From Sphingomonas sp. Leaf20 (lineage in GTDB: Bacteria; Pseudomonadota; Alphaproteobacteria; Sphingomonadales; Sphingomonadaceae): a stretch of 64,000 nucleotides of DNA. The notes beneath the pieces are model-generated. The model was given only the letters and a program-made list of their open reading frames with translations. It ran no database searches and was not told where the DNA came from. The translations under genes were made by a program, and so were the position numbers. Positions 53,761-62,930 of this stretch are shown one piece after another; position 1 is the first letter of the stretch, and each line of letters opens with the position of its first letter. Location: contig NZ_LMKN01000009.1 of the NCBI RefSeq assembly GCF_001421535.1, forward strand, positions 546,030 through 610,029, read 5' to 3'.

Positions 53761-54267
53761 TCACGCCTCGCCCTGCGTCTCGATCAGCGCCGCGGCCAGC
53801 GCGTCCTGCGGCGTCTTGCCGCCCCACAGGACGAACTGGAACACCGGATAGAAACGCTCGCACTCCTCGATCGCCGATTCGACGAGCAGTTCGGCGGCCG
53901 ACAACGACATCGTGCCGTCCTCGCCGCCGTCGACCATCGCCGCATGCCGGAACAACAGGATGCCGCTGGTCGACCACAGTTCGAAATGCCCGATCCAGAG
54001 CTGCTCGTTGGCGAGGCCGATCGTCTCGTAGACTGCCTGTCGCCTCTCGTCGGGAACCTTGATGTCTGGAAACGCGAGGAACTGCAGGACGCTGTCGTCC
54101 TCGCGCCACAACGCGCGCAACTCATAGGTCGCCCAGCTGCCCTTGACGGTCGCGACGATCTCGTCGTCATGACGCTCATGCTCCCAGCCATGCGCGGCGT
54201 AATACGCCTCGAGCATGTCGATGGGAGCGGCGTCCTCCTGGTCGTGGTCGGCGTGATCGAGCATCAT
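53761..54267 (-). CDS. YbjN domain-containing protein
   Basis: A 168-residue soluble protein (MLDHADHDQEDAAPIDMLEAYYAAHGWEHERHDDEIVATVKGSWATYELRALWREDD...) of the YbjN/type-III-chaperone-like fold seen widely in Alphaproteobacteria next to proC. YbjN affects motility and stress in E. coli, but the molecular role is unknown. The start at 54267 is preferred because AGGA lies just upstream; the longer in-frame version has no family match. It probably shares a transcript with proC. Confidence 0.88.
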   Translation of the reverse strand: MMLDHADHDQEDAAPIDMLEAYYAAHGWEHERHDDEIVATVKGSWATYELRALWREDDSVLQFLAFPDIKVPDERRQAVYETIGLANEQLWIGHFELWSTSGILLFRHAAMVDGGEDGTMSLSAAELLVESAIEECERFYPVFQFVLWGGKTPQDALAAALIETQGEA

Positions 54268-54364
54268 ATAGTCCTGGCACTCCCTATCGCACGACAAAGG
54301 GTGCCGAGGCAAAAATGCCCCGACAACCCCGATCGTCCCGAAAGTCCAGAAACCTGTGGAAAAG

Positions 54365-54619
54365 TCAGATATCGGCCCTTGTTTTGGCTTCGAGCGCATC
54401 GAGACGGGCCTTGAGCACGTCGTTTTCGTCGCGCGCGGCAGCGGCCATCGCCTTGACCGCATCGAATTCATCACGGCTCACGAAGTCGAGTCCGCCCAGC
54501 CACTCGCGCGCGCGCTCGCGAACGCCCGACTGTGCCTCGCGACCAACACCCGCAAACGTCCCTGCCGCCCCGTTGAGCACCTTGACGAAATCGTCGAACA
54601 TCCGGTTTTCGGACTGCAT
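54365..54619 (-). CDS. ubiK: Ubiquinone-biosynthesis accessory factor UbiK
   Basis: An 84-residue protein (MQSENRMFDDFVKVLNGAAGTF...) with an N-terminal amphipathic helix and a C-terminal coiled coil (SRDEFDAVKAMAAAARDENDVLKARLDALEAK). This is the layout of UbiK/BMFP-family proteins, which trimerise and assist aerobic coenzyme-Q synthesis. The start ATG 54619 matches the family N-terminus. Confidence 0.9.
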   Translation of the reverse strand: MQSENRMFDDFVKVLNGAAGTFAGVGREAQSGVRERAREWLGGLDFVSRDEFDAVKAMAAAARDENDVLKARLDALEAKTRADI

Positions 54620-54656
54620 TGTCTTTATCCTGCTAGTATCTTGCGGGTCGCATCTC

Positions 54657-55214
54657 TCACAACATCTGGGAGGTATGCGAGGGCGCCGCAAGGGTTTCGG
54701 CGTCGGGGTTGAGCGCGCCTATACCGTAAGCAAGCATTCCGGCAAAGCTGATCCACACCATATACGGTACCATCAGCCACGCCGCGGCCTTTCTGATCCG
54801 CGCGAACACGATGGCTGCGGCGATCGACAACGCCAGCATCGCGACGATGATCATGACCGACAGCCCGATCTTGTGCAGGCCGAAGAAGACGGGGGTCCAT
54901 GCGAGATTGAGCGCGAACTGCGCGACGAACAGCGCGATCGCCGTTCCCCGCATTGCGGCTCCGCGTGCGTTGAGGATCATCGCGAGCGCAAGCCCGATCA
55001 GGATGTAGAGCGTCGTCCAGGCGACCGGAAACGCCCAGCCCGGTGGCGTCAGCGCGGGCTTCGCGAGCGCCTGATACCACGCACTCTCGCTCCCGACCGG
55101 CACCGATCGACCCGACAGGAACCCGAGAAGCACGATCAGCGGAACGGTCACCACCGCCCAGCGCAGGAACGACATCCGCAACTGACCCTTTGACGCGATA
55201 CCGCCCACAAACAT
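54657..55214 (-). CDS. tspO: TspO/MBR (tryptophan-rich sensory) membrane protein
   Basis: About 185 residues with five hydrophobic helices and TspO motifs: WYQALAKPALTPPGWAFPVAWTTLYILIG, then NLAWTPVFFGLHKIG, and WLMVPYMVWISFAG. TspO binds porphyrins and cholesterol-like ligands and modulates photosynthesis or stress genes in Alphaproteobacteria. AAGGG favours the ATG at 55214; an in-frame ATG at 55235 adds seven residues. The 37 nt to ubiK suggest one transcript. Confidence 0.92.
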   Translation of the reverse strand: MFVGGIASKGQLRMSFLRWAVVTVPLIVLLGFLSGRSVPVGSESAWYQALAKPALTPPGWAFPVAWTTLYILIGLALAMILNARGAAMRGTAIALFVAQFALNLAWTPVFFGLHKIGLSVMIIVAMLALSIAAAIVFARIRKAAAWLMVPYMVWISFAGMLAYGIGALNPDAETLAAPSHTSQML

Positions 55215-55330
55215 CCTTTCACCCTTGATTGGCACCGTCCTGCCGCGCGAACGCGACGCCGTAAACCAAAAGCATTCGCCGTCGCTGCGATAACTGGTTC
55301 ATTCTATGACGATGTGCGGCAATCGGGCGG

Positions 55331-56089
55331 TTATACTTCCTTCGCGGCGCCAACTGTTCCGGTCCGTGCGGCAACGAGAAACTCGATATTGCCTTCGGGT
55401 CCGGTGATCGGGCTCTCGACCACGCCGTCGACCTGCCAGCGCTGCTGCTCGAGCCACGCGACGACCGCGTCGCAGACGCGGGCATGGATCGCCGGATCGC
55501 GCACCACCCCGCCCTTGCCGACCTCGTCGCGCCCCGCCTCGAACTGCGGCTTGATCAGCGCCATCAGCCGCGCGCCTTGCCTGGCGAACTGCATCGGCCG
55601 CTCGAGCACCTTGGCAAGCCCGATGAAGCTCGCATCGCAGACGATCAGGTCGATTGGCTCGGGGATATGCGCCGCGGTCAGGATCCGTGCGCTGGTCTGC
55701 TCATGGACGACGACGCGTTCGTCCTGCCGCAATTTCCACGCGAGCTGATTGGTCCCGCTGTCGACCGCGTAGACGCGCGTCGCACCCTGGGTCAGCAAGA
55801 CGTCGGTGAACCCCCCGGTCGACGATCCGACGTCGATCGCCACCGCGCCGCGGACGTCCCAGCCGAATTGCGCCAGACCATGCGCAAGCTTGACGCCGCC
55901 GCGCGAAACCCAGGGATGATCGCGACCGCGAACGTCGAGCGCGACATCCTCGGCGAGCGTCTGACCGGGCTTTTCGATCTTGCGCGTGCCCGCGAACACC
56001 AGCCCCGCCATGATCAGCGCCTGCGCGCGCGTCCGCGACTCGACCAGCCCCCTGTCGACCAGCATCTGGTCTGCGCGTATCTTCGCCAT
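55331..56089 (-). CDS. tlyA: TlyA-type rRNA 2'-O-methyltransferase
   Basis: A 252-residue protein with an N-terminal S4 RNA-binding domain (MAKIRADQMLVDRGLVESRTRAQALIMAG, about 1-60) and an FtsJ-like methyltransferase domain. The SAM motif is AIDVGSSTGGFTDVLL, followed by VYAVDSGTNQLAWKLR, LIVCDASFIGL and LIKPQFEAGR. TlyA methylates ribosomal RNA cytidines and is also annotated hemolysin A in some species. The start at 56089 gives the family N-terminus. Divergent from the RBBP9-type hydrolase. Confidence 0.93.
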   Translation of the reverse strand: MAKIRADQMLVDRGLVESRTRAQALIMAGLVFAGTRKIEKPGQTLAEDVALDVRGRDHPWVSRGGVKLAHGLAQFGWDVRGAVAIDVGSSTGGFTDVLLTQGATRVYAVDSGTNQLAWKLRQDERVVVHEQTSARILTAAHIPEPIDLIVCDASFIGLAKVLERPMQFARQGARLMALIKPQFEAGRDEVGKGGVVRDPAIHARVCDAVVAWLEQQRWQVDGVVESPITGPEGNIEFLVAARTGTVGAAKEV

Positions 56090-56154
56090 GGCGCCGCTAT
56101 CGCGCCCAGATCCGATCACCGCAAGCTGCCTTCCTTTTGCCGCAATATCTATTG

Positions 56155-56171
56155 CCTACCGAACCGGTAGG
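56155..56171. promoter_or_regulatory. Palindrome in the tlyA / hydrolase divergent region
   Basis: CCTACCG-AAC-CGGTAGG is a perfect 7-3-7 inverted repeat, 66 nt from tlyA and 106 nt from the hydrolase start. Its size and TACCG..CGGTA core resemble TetR-type operators and the site at 18716. The same gap holds CCCCG-CGAAAA-CGGGG near 56240, a hairpin in the hydrolase leader. Confidence 0.4.
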
Positions 56172-56276
56172 ATTATGTTCGCTGCAGGGATCGTGACCGA
56201 ATGGCGTGCCCTAGAGCGTCCTGCGGTCATGATCCCGCCCCCCGCGAAAACGGGGTCCTGGAAAAGGAGACGCGCC

Positions 56277-56948
56277 GTGGGTTCGTTTGCACCATATGAT
56301 AGCGTTCAGCCGACCATTCTGACCGTCCCCGGGCTCGGCGGCTCGGGCCCCTCGCACTGGCAGACGCTGTGGGAGGATGCCCGCCCCGACACCGTCCGCG
56401 TCGAGCTCGGCATGTGGAATACGCCCCACCGCAACGCCTGGGTGACGCGGCTCGACGAGGCGATCCGGCGGGCCCAGGCCCCCGTCATCCTCGCCGCGCA
56501 CAGCCTGGGATGCCTGGCGGTGGCGTGGTGGGCCGAACTCAGTCCGCAACCCTATGGCTGGCCCGTCGCGGGCGCATTGCTCGTCGCGCCCGCCGATGTC
56601 GATCGCAACGGCGCACAGGCCGAACTCAAGGGCTTCGCACCCACGCCGCGCACACCGCTGCCGTTTCCATCGATCGTCGTCGCGAGCAGCGATGATCCCT
56701 GGGTCACGCCGGCACGGGCGCACAGCATGGCGGCGGACTGGGGCAGCCATTTCGTCGATGCCGGTCCGCAGGGCCATCTGAACGCCGCAAGCGGTGTCGG
56801 CTGGTGGCGCGAAGGTCAGGACCTGCTCAACCGCGTCATTGCCGCCAGCGGCGACGGGCGCGGCCAGGCCCTCCCGCCTGCCACGGCACGCTCGATCCTC
56901 GCGATCAGCGCGACCGATGCCGCGCAATCGCATTATCTGGGAGGCTGA
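56277..56948 (+). CDS. RBBP9/YdeN-family alpha/beta hydrolase
   Basis: A 223-residue serine hydrolase with the family opening PTILTVPGLGGSGPSHWQTLWE, nucleophile in AAHSLGC, acid in SSDDPWV and His in PQGHLNAASGVGWW. Members are small esterase-like proteins of mostly unknown substrate. The GTG start at 56277 is set by AGGAGA 7 nt upstream; no closer ATG fits. Monocistronic, with a GC hairpin after it. Confidence 0.87.
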   Translation: MGSFAPYDSVQPTILTVPGLGGSGPSHWQTLWEDARPDTVRVELGMWNTPHRNAWVTRLDEAIRRAQAPVILAAHSLGCLAVAWWAELSPQPYGWPVAGALLVAPADVDRNGAQAELKGFAPTPRTPLPFPSIVVASSDDPWVTPARAHSMAADWGSHFVDAGPQGHLNAASGVGWWREGQDLLNRVIAASGDGRGQALPPATARSILAISATDAAQSHYLGG

Positions 56949-56953
56949 AGCGA

Positions 56954-56971
56954 GGCCGTGAACGCACGGCC
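56954..56971 (+). terminator. Hairpin after the RBBP9-type hydrolase gene
   Basis: GGCCGTG (56954-56960) pairs with CACGGCC (56965-56971) with a 4-nt loop, 5 nt after the stop. No T-run. The rest of the gap to 57146 shows nothing recognisable. Confidence 0.5.
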
Positions 56972-57146
56972 GCGGCGCTGACCCGGGCGCCGTGCGCGCC
57001 CGCGCAACCGCACATGCGACCCCAGCGTGGCCGTGCGTTCGGCACGGATCCCGCCCGCCCCTTGACCCGGAGATTATTGGATCGATTGGCTTATGCGCGC
57101 TCGATAACGCTTGTATGACCGTCGCGGTTAAACGGAGACAAGCGAT

Positions 57147-57329
57147 ATGGACGTCAATGCCCAGGGCGAAGATACGAAGTCGGAACGGGCGGAGATCCAT
57201 TTCCTCGCCGCATTGGTCGATGAACTGATGCGAAAGATGATGGCGGCAGGGATCATGTCGCAGGCTGACCTCAACGACATCGAAAACGCCGTGGCGGCAC
57301 GCACCGGCAGCAACCCCAGAGCCTGGTAG
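57147..57329 (+). CDS. Small hypothetical helical protein
   Basis: 60 residues (MDVNAQGEDTKSERAEIHFLAALVDELMRKM...) with a central amphipathic helix and a charged N-terminus. No function recognised. GGAGA at 57134-57138, 8 nt before the ATG, and the coding-like composition support a real gene. It lies alone before the porin-kdp region. Confidence 0.65.
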   Translation: MDVNAQGEDTKSERAEIHFLAALVDELMRKMMAAGIMSQADLNDIENAVAARTGSNPRAW

Positions 57330-57346
57330 GACGACGCAAGCGCCGG

Positions 57347-57386
57347 ACGGCGTAAAAAAGCGCCGTCTATATGCGCGCTATATGCC
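57347..57386 (+). promoter_or_regulatory. Hairpin followed by an 11-bp-periodic direct repeat
   Basis: GACGGCG (57347-57353) pairs with CGCCGTC (57362-57368) around an A-rich loop and may end the small upstream gene. It runs into CTATATGC repeated at 57368-57375 and 57379-57386, 11 bp apart (one helical turn), 100 nt before the TorF porin start. The repeat could be a response-regulator site or part of a promoter. Confidence 0.4.
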
Positions 57387-57485
57387 TTTTCCCGGAATCG
57401 ATCTCGAATTGCTACGACGGATGCGCCTAATCGCCCATCCCTGAAGGCATCGTCACGTGACGAGCGCCGTTCAAGGGGTGCAAGA

Positions 57486-58364
57486 ATGAAGTTCCGTCAT
57501 GCGGCCGCGGTCGTCGCGATCCTGGCTTTCCCCGTCACTGCGAAGGCGCAGTCGAGCCCGACCGACGCGGGCGCGGCCACCGGCGATACGGCCCCCCCGC
57601 CGGCGCTGACGATCAGCGGGTCGGCGGCGATCGCGTCCGACTACCGGTTCCGCGGCGTGTCGCAGTCCGACCGGGAAATGGCCGTCCAGGGCGGCATCAC
57701 GGTGTCGCACGAGAGCGGCCTGTACGCGGGCGTCTGGGGATCGAACCTTGCCGGCTGGGGCACGTTCGGCGGCGCCAACATGGAGCTCGACCTGATCGGC
57801 GGCTACAAGGCGAAGCTTGCCGACAACGCCACGCTCGACGTCGGCCTCACCTGGTACATGTATCCGGGCGGGGCCGATAAAACCGACTTCGCCGAGCCCT
57901 ATGTGAAGCTGACGGGCACGACCGGTCCGGCGACGCTGACCGCGGGCGCGGCCTATGCCCCCAAGCAGCAGGCGATCGGCAAATGGTATGCGACCGGCGC
58001 CGATGCGGTGGCGGGCGTCTATACGAGCCCGGGCGACAAGGACGACAATCTGTACCTGTGGGGCGACGGCGCGCTGGCGGTGGCGGGCACGCCGATTACC
58101 GCCAAGGCGCATGTCGGGCATAGCTGGGGGCAGGACGGACTGGGGCCGAACGCCACCGCGGTATCGCCGACCGGGGCATACTGGGATTGGTCGCTCGGCG
58201 CGGATGCCACCTACCGGAACCTGACCTTCAACGTCAGCTACATCGACACTGACATTTCGGCCGCCGAGGCGACCTATCTGCGCCCCAGTTTCAGCAAGGG
58301 ACAAGACGGCACCGGCAATATCGCCGGCGGCACGATCGTCGCGTCGCTGACCGCGGCCTTTTGA
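57486..58364 (+). CDS. TorF-family putative outer-membrane porin
   Basis: A 292-residue protein with signal MKFRHAAAVVAILAFPVTAKAQ and the family opening SGSAAIASDYRFRGVSQSDREMAVQGGITVSHESGLYAGVWGSN, alternating beta-strands, and a terminal IVASLTAAF strand. TorF (TIGR02001) proteins are predicted porins of unknown cargo. It sits 12 nt before a small membrane peptide and the kdp genes on the same strand, so it may belong to the potassium-limitation operon. Confidence 0.88.
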   Translation: MKFRHAAAVVAILAFPVTAKAQSSPTDAGAATGDTAPPPALTISGSAAIASDYRFRGVSQSDREMAVQGGITVSHESGLYAGVWGSNLAGWGTFGGANMELDLIGGYKAKLADNATLDVGLTWYMYPGGADKTDFAEPYVKLTGTTGPATLTAGAAYAPKQQAIGKWYATGADAVAGVYTSPGDKDDNLYLWGDGALAVAGTPITAKAHVGHSWGQDGLGPNATAVSPTGAYWDWSLGADATYRNLTFNVSYIDTDISAAEATYLRPSFSKGQDGTGNIAGGTIVASLTAAF

Positions 58365-58376
58365 GGAGAGATGGTG

Positions 58377-58460
58377 ATGGACGACCTGCTCTGGATTCTC
58401 GTCATGGTCGGGCTGGTGGCGGCGACGCTCGCTTATGCCCGGCTCTGCGACAACGCATGA
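58377..58460 (+). CDS. 27-residue single-pass membrane peptide upstream of kdpF
   Basis: MDDLLWILVMVGLVAATLAYARLCDNA: a short acidic start, one membrane helix and a short polar tail. AGGAG (58364-58368) is 8 nt before ATG 58377; ATG 58371 is an alternative adding two residues. It is not KdpF, which follows separately 10 nt later, but has the same size and membrane layout. Possibly an accessory subunit of the Kdp complex or of the porin. Function unknown. Confidence 0.65.
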   Translation: MDDLLWILVMVGLVAATLAYARLCDNA

Positions 58461-58470
58461 GGACGCACGC

Positions 58471-58560
58471 ATGACGCTCGATCTCTGCCTCGCGGCGCTG
58501 ACCGCGATTGGCCTTCTCGTCTACCTGGTGGCGGTCCTGATCCGCCCCGAACGCTTCTGA
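58471..58560 (+). CDS. kdpF: KdpF small subunit of the Kdp potassium ATPase
   Basis: 29 residues, [29 protein letters not shown], with the single helix and the C-terminal RPERF ending that typifies KdpF. It stabilises the KdpABC complex in the inner membrane. kdpA starts 15 nt later with GGAGG between. Confidence 0.9.
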   Translation: MTLDLCLAALTAIGLLVYLVAVLIRPERF

Positions 58561-58574
58561 AGGAGGCGGACACC

Positions 58575-60278
58575 ATGACATTCCAGGGCTGGATCCTGAT
58601 CCTCGGCTTCGTCGCCATCCTGCTCGCGCTGACCAAACCGGTCGGCGTGTGGCTTTTCACTCTCTACGAGGGGCGGAGGACACCGCTCCATGTCGTGCTC
58701 GGCCCGGTCGAGCGCGGCTTCTACAAACTCGCCGGAATCGATCCCGACGCCGAGCAGGGGTGGCGGCGCTATGCGCTGCACATGCTGCTGTTCAACGTCG
58801 CGTTGATGGCGTTCACCTATGCCGTGCTGCGCTTGCAGGGCATGCTGCCGGGCAACCCGCAGGGGCTGGCCGGGCTCAGCCCGAACCTCGCGTTCAACAC
58901 CGCGATCAGCTTCACCACCAACACCAACTGGCAGAGCTATGGCGGGGAATCGACGATGTCGAACCTCAGCCAGATGCTGGGGCTGACGATCCACAATTTC
59001 CTGAGCGCGGCTACCGGCATCGCGCTGGCGTTCGCGCTGTTCCGCGGTTTTGCGCGGCGCGAATCCAAGGCGATCGGCAATTTCTGGGCGGATATGACGC
59101 GGGTCACGCTCTATATCCTGCTGCCGATCTCGATCGTCTACGCGCTGTTCCTGATCGCCAGCGGCGTGCCGCAGACGATGGCGGGCGTGGTCGACGTCCA
59201 GACGCTCGAGGGCGCGAAACAGTCGCTGCTGCTCGGCCCGGTCGCGAGCCAGGAAGCGATCAAGATGCTCGGCACCAATGGTGGCGGCTTCTTCAACGCG
59301 AACTCCGCGCACCCGTTCGAGAACCCGACCGCGCTGACCAATCTGATCCAGATGCTGTCGATCTTCCTGATCGGCTTCGGGCTGACGTGGACGTTCGGCA
59401 AGGCGGTGGGCAACACCAAGCAGGGCTGGGCGATCCTCTCGGCGATGGTGATCCTGTTCCTCGCGGGCGTCACCGTCACTTATTGGCAGGAAGCCGCGGG
59501 CAACCCGGTGCTCCAGCATCTCGGCGTCGCGGGCGGCAACATGGAGGGCAAGGAGGTCCGCTTCGGGATCGCCGCGTCCGCCTTGTTCTCGGTCGTCACG
59601 ACTGCAGCCTCGTGCGGCGCGGTCAACAGCATGCATGACAGCTTCACCGCGCTCGGCGGGATGATCCCGCTGTTCAACATGCAGCTCGGCGAGGTCGTCA
59701 TCGGCGGCGTCGGCGCAGGGATTTACGGCTTTCTGCTGTTCGCGATCCTCGCGGTGTTCGTCGCTGGGCTGATGGTCGGGCGCACACCCGAATATGTCGG
59801 CAAGAAGATCGAAAGCCGCGAAGTGAAGCTCGCGGTGCTGGCGATCGCGGTGCTGCCGTTGATGATCCTCGGGCTGACCGCGCTGTCATCGGTGCTGCAA
59901 CAGGGGCTGGCAGGGCCGCTCAACAAGGGGCCGCACGGCTTCTCGGAGATCCTCTACGCCTTCACCAGCGCGGTCGCCAACAACGGCTCCGCCTTTGCGG
60001 GCCTGACCGCCAACACGCCTTATTACAACGGGCTGCTGGGCGTCGCGATGTGGGTCGGGCGGTTCTTCATCATCGTGCCGATGCTCGCCATCGCCGGCAG
60101 CCTCGCGGCGAAGAAGTACACGCCCGAAAGCGCAGGCTCGTTCCCGACGACGGGCGGGCTGTGGGTGGGGCTGCTGGTCGGCATCATCCTGATCCTGGGC
60201 GGTCTCACCTTCCTGCCGGGCCTCGCGCTCGGTCCCATCGCCGATCATCTTGCGATGATCAGCGGCACATTGTCCTGA
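58575..60278 (+). CDS. kdpA: Potassium-transporting ATPase subunit A
   Basis: A 567-residue channel-like subunit with about ten membrane helices and the four potassium-filter loops ([61 protein letters not shown]). It binds and conducts potassium in the high-affinity Kdp pump. Length is normal and GGAGG precedes the ATG. kdpB follows after 12 nt. Confidence 0.98.
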   Translation: MTFQGWILILGFVAILLALTKPVGVWLFTLYEGRRTPLHVVLGPVERGFYKLAGIDPDAEQGWRRYALHMLLFNVALMAFTYAVLRLQGMLPGNPQGLAGLSPNLAFNTAISFTTNTNWQSYGGESTMSNLSQMLGLTIHNFLSAATGIALAFALFRGFARRESKAIGNFWADMTRVTLYILLPISIVYALFLIASGVPQTMAGVVDVQTLEGAKQSLLLGPVASQEAIKMLGTNGGGFFNANSAHPFENPTALTNLIQMLSIFLIGFGLTWTFGKAVGNTKQGWAILSAMVILFLAGVTVTYWQEAAGNPVLQHLGVAGGNMEGKEVRFGIAASALFSVVTTAASCGAVNSMHDSFTALGGMIPLFNMQLGEVVIGGVGAGIYGFLLFAILAVFVAGLMVGRTPEYVGKKIESREVKLAVLAIAVLPLMILGLTALSSVLQQGLAGPLNKGPHGFSEILYAFTSAVANNGSAFAGLTANTPYYNGLLGVAMWVGRFFIIVPMLAIAGSLAAKKYTPESAGSFPTTGGLWVGLLVGIILILGGLTFLPGLALGPIADHLAMISGTLS

Positions 60279-60290
60279 TCGGGGGCCACC

Positions 60291-62327
60291 ATGGCAAAGA
60301 CCCAGACAAAAAGCCTGTTCACGGCCGACCTCGTCGTGCCCGCGATCAAGGCCTCGTTCCTCAAGCTCAACCCCAGGGAGCTGATCCGCAACCCGGTGAT
60401 GTTCGTCACCGCCGTGGTCGCGGCGTTGATGACCGTGCTGCTCGTGGTCGGGCAAGATAGCCTGTCGATCGGCTTCAAGCTCCAGCTCGTCATCTGGCTG
60501 TGGCTGACCGTGTTGTTCGGCACGTTTGCCGAAGCGCTCGCCGAGGGGCGCGGCAAGGCGCAGGCGGCGTCGTTGCGCGCGACCAAGGCCGAACTGACCG
60601 CCAAGCGGCTGAAAGGGGACGGGCGGCAGTTCGATGCGGTGCCCGCCAGCCAGCTCAAGGTCGGTGATATCGTGCTGGTGGAGACCAACGACCTGATCCC
60701 GTCCGACGGTGACGTCGTTTCGGGGGTCGCCTCGGTCAACGAGGCGGCGATCACCGGCGAGAGCGCGCCGGTGATCCGCGAGGCGGGCGGCGACCGCTCG
60801 GCGGTGACCGCGGGCACGCGCGTCATCTCGGACGAGATCCGCGTCAAGGTGACGGTCGAACCCGGCAAGGGTTTCCTCGACCGGATGATCGCGCTGGTCG
60901 AAGGCGCCGAGCGGCAGATGACGCCGAACGAGATCGCGCTGACGCTGTTGCTCGTCGGGCTGACGATCATCTTCCTGATCGCGGTCGGCACGATCCCGGG
61001 CTTCGCGTCCTATGCCCACGGGTCGATCCCGGTGGCGATCCTCGCAGCGTTGCTGATCACGCTGATTCCGACGACGATCGCCGCGTTGCTCTCGGCGATC
61101 GGAATCGCGGGGATGGACCGGCTGGTGCGCTTCAACGTGCTCGCCAAGTCGGGTCGTGCGGTCGAGGCGGCGGGGGACATCGACGTGCTGCTGCTCGACA
61201 AGACCGGCACGATCACGATCGGCGACCGGCAGGCGAGCGAGTTCCGCGCGGTCTCCGGCACCAGTCCGCAGCGCCTCGCCGAGGCCGCCTTGCTCGCGAG
61301 CCTTGCCGATGAAACGCCCGAAGGCCGCTCGATCGTGGTGCTTGCGCGCAAGGCGTTCGACGTCACGACCGACGCGCTTCCGACCGGGGCCGAGATCATC
61401 CCGTTCACCGCGCAAACCCGCATCTCGGGCGTGCAGATCGGCGACACGTTGATCCAGAAGGGGGCGGTCGATTCGATCCTGCGCGCCAATGCCGGATCGG
61501 GCGAAACCGCGGCGGCGACCGAACTCCGCAGGATCACCGACGAGATCGCCCGCGCGGGCGGGACTCCGCTGGCGGTGGCGCAGGACGGGCGTCTGCTCGG
61601 CGCGATCTTCCTCAAGGACGTCGTCAAGGCCGGCATCCGCGAGCGGTTCGGCGAGCTGCGCGCGATGGGCATCCGCACGGTGATGATCACCGGCGACAAC
61701 CCGCTCACCGCGGCGGCGATCGCGGCGGAAGCGGGCGTGGACGATTTCCTCGCGCAGGCGACGCCCGAGGACAAGCTGGAGCTGATCCGCAAGGAGCAGA
61801 CCGGCGGCAGGCTCGTCGCGATGTGCGGCGACGGCACCAACGACGCGCCCGCGCTCGCGCAGGCCGATGTCGGCGTCGCGATGAACACCGGGACGCAAGC
61901 CGCACGCGAGGCGGGCAACATGGTCGACCTCGACAGCGATCCGACCAAGCTGATCGAGATCGTCGGCCTCGGCAAGCAGTTGCTGATGACGCGCGGTGCG
62001 CTGACGACCTTTTCGGTTGCCAATGACGTCGCGAAATATTTCGCGATCATCCCGGCGATGTTCGTCGCGCTCTATCCGGGGCTTGGCGTGCTCAACGTGA
62101 TGCGGCTGGGCGGCCCTGAAAGCGCGATCCTGTCCGCGATCATCTTCAACGCCGTCATCATCCCCTGCCTCGTCCCGCTGGCGCTGCGCGGCGTCGCTTA
62201 CAAACCAATGGCAGCCGGGCCGCTGCTTGCACGCAACCTCGCGGTGTACGGTCTGGGTGGCCTCGTCGCACCGTTCATCGGCATCAAGCTCATCGACCTT
62301 GTGGTCGGTGGCCTCGGTCTCGCATAA
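60291..62327 (+). CDS. kdpB: Potassium-transporting ATPase subunit B
   Basis: A 678-residue P-type ATPase with phosphorylated Asp303 in LLDKTGTIT, actuator motif ITGESAPV, nucleotide-binding region and hinge [21 protein letters not shown]. It supplies ATP energy to KdpA. Full length with no disruption; 12-nt gaps on both sides keep it in the kdpFABC transcript. Confidence 0.98.
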   Translation: MAKTQTKSLFTADLVVPAIKASFLKLNPRELIRNPVMFVTAVVAALMTVLLVVGQDSLSIGFKLQLVIWLWLTVLFGTFAEALAEGRGKAQAASLRATKAELTAKRLKGDGRQFDAVPASQLKVGDIVLVETNDLIPSDGDVVSGVASVNEAAITGESAPVIREAGGDRSAVTAGTRVISDEIRVKVTVEPGKGFLDRMIALVEGAERQMTPNEIALTLLLVGLTIIFLIAVGTIPGFASYAHGSIPVAILAALLITLIPTTIAALLSAIGIAGMDRLVRFNVLAKSGRAVEAAGDIDVLLLDKTGTITIGDRQASEFRAVSGTSPQRLAEAALLASLADETPEGRSIVVLARKAFDVTTDALPTGAEIIPFTAQTRISGVQIGDTLIQKGAVDSILRANAGSGETAAATELRRITDEIARAGGTPLAVAQDGRLLGAIFLKDVVKAGIRERFGELRAMGIRTVMITGDNPLTAAAIAAEAGVDDFLAQATPEDKLELIRKEQTGGRLVAMCGDGTNDAPALAQADVGVAMNTGTQAAREAGNMVDLDSDPTKLIEIVGLGKQLLMTRGALTTFSVANDVAKYFAIIPAMFVALYPGLGVLNVMRLGGPESAILSAIIFNAVIIPCLVPLALRGVAYKPMAAGPLLARNLAVYGLGGLVAPFIGIKLIDLVVGGLGLA

Positions 62328-62339
62328 GGAAGGACAGAC

Positions 62340-62930
62340 ATGGGCAAGGATTTCACCTCCGCGCTGCGGCCGGCGATCGTCATGACGATCCTGTTCGCGG
62401 TCCTTCTCGGGCTCGTCTACCCGCTCGCCATGACCGGTATCGGCCAGGCGTTCTTCCCGAACCAGGCGAACGGCAGCCTGGTGCGCGATGCCCGCGGCAC
62501 TGTCATCGGCTCGACCGTGGTGGGACAGGCCTTCACGACGGATCGCTATTTCCAGACGCGGCCATCGGCGGCCGGCAAGGGCTATGACGGTCTGGCGTCG
62601 TCGGGGTCGAACCTTGGCCCGGCGAGCCAGGCGCTGGTCGATCGCGTGAAACCCGACATCGCGAAACGCCGTGCCGAGGGCGTGGCCGGGCCGATGCCCG
62701 CGGATCTGGTCACCGCCAGCGGGTCGGGGCTAGACCCCGACCTGTCGCCCGCCGCCGCGCTGTCGCAGGCCCCCCGCATCGCGCGAGTCCGCAACGTGCC
62801 GGTCGAGCGGGTTCGCACTTTGGTCACGGATGCGACGGATGCGTCGATCCTGGGTGAGCCGCGCGTCAACGTCCTCGCACTCAACCGTGCGCTCGACGCC
62901 TTGCCAGCCTCCGGCGCGCCCGCGCGCTGA
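62340..62930 (+). CDS. kdpC: Potassium-transporting ATPase subunit C
   Basis: A 196-residue subunit with one N-terminal membrane helix (IVMTILFAVLLGLVYPLAMTGI) and a periplasmic domain with the conserved YFQTRPSAAGKGYDGLASSGSNLGP and LDPDLSPAAALSQAPRIARVR. It assists assembly and potassium affinity of the pump. Its stop shares a base with the kdpD start (TGATG). Confidence 0.98.
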   Translation: MGKDFTSALRPAIVMTILFAVLLGLVYPLAMTGIGQAFFPNQANGSLVRDARGTVIGSTVVGQAFTTDRYFQTRPSAAGKGYDGLASSGSNLGPASQALVDRVKPDIAKRRAEGVAGPMPADLVTASGSGLDPDLSPAAALSQAPRIARVRNVPVERVRTLVTDATDASILGEPRVNVLALNRALDALPASGAPAR

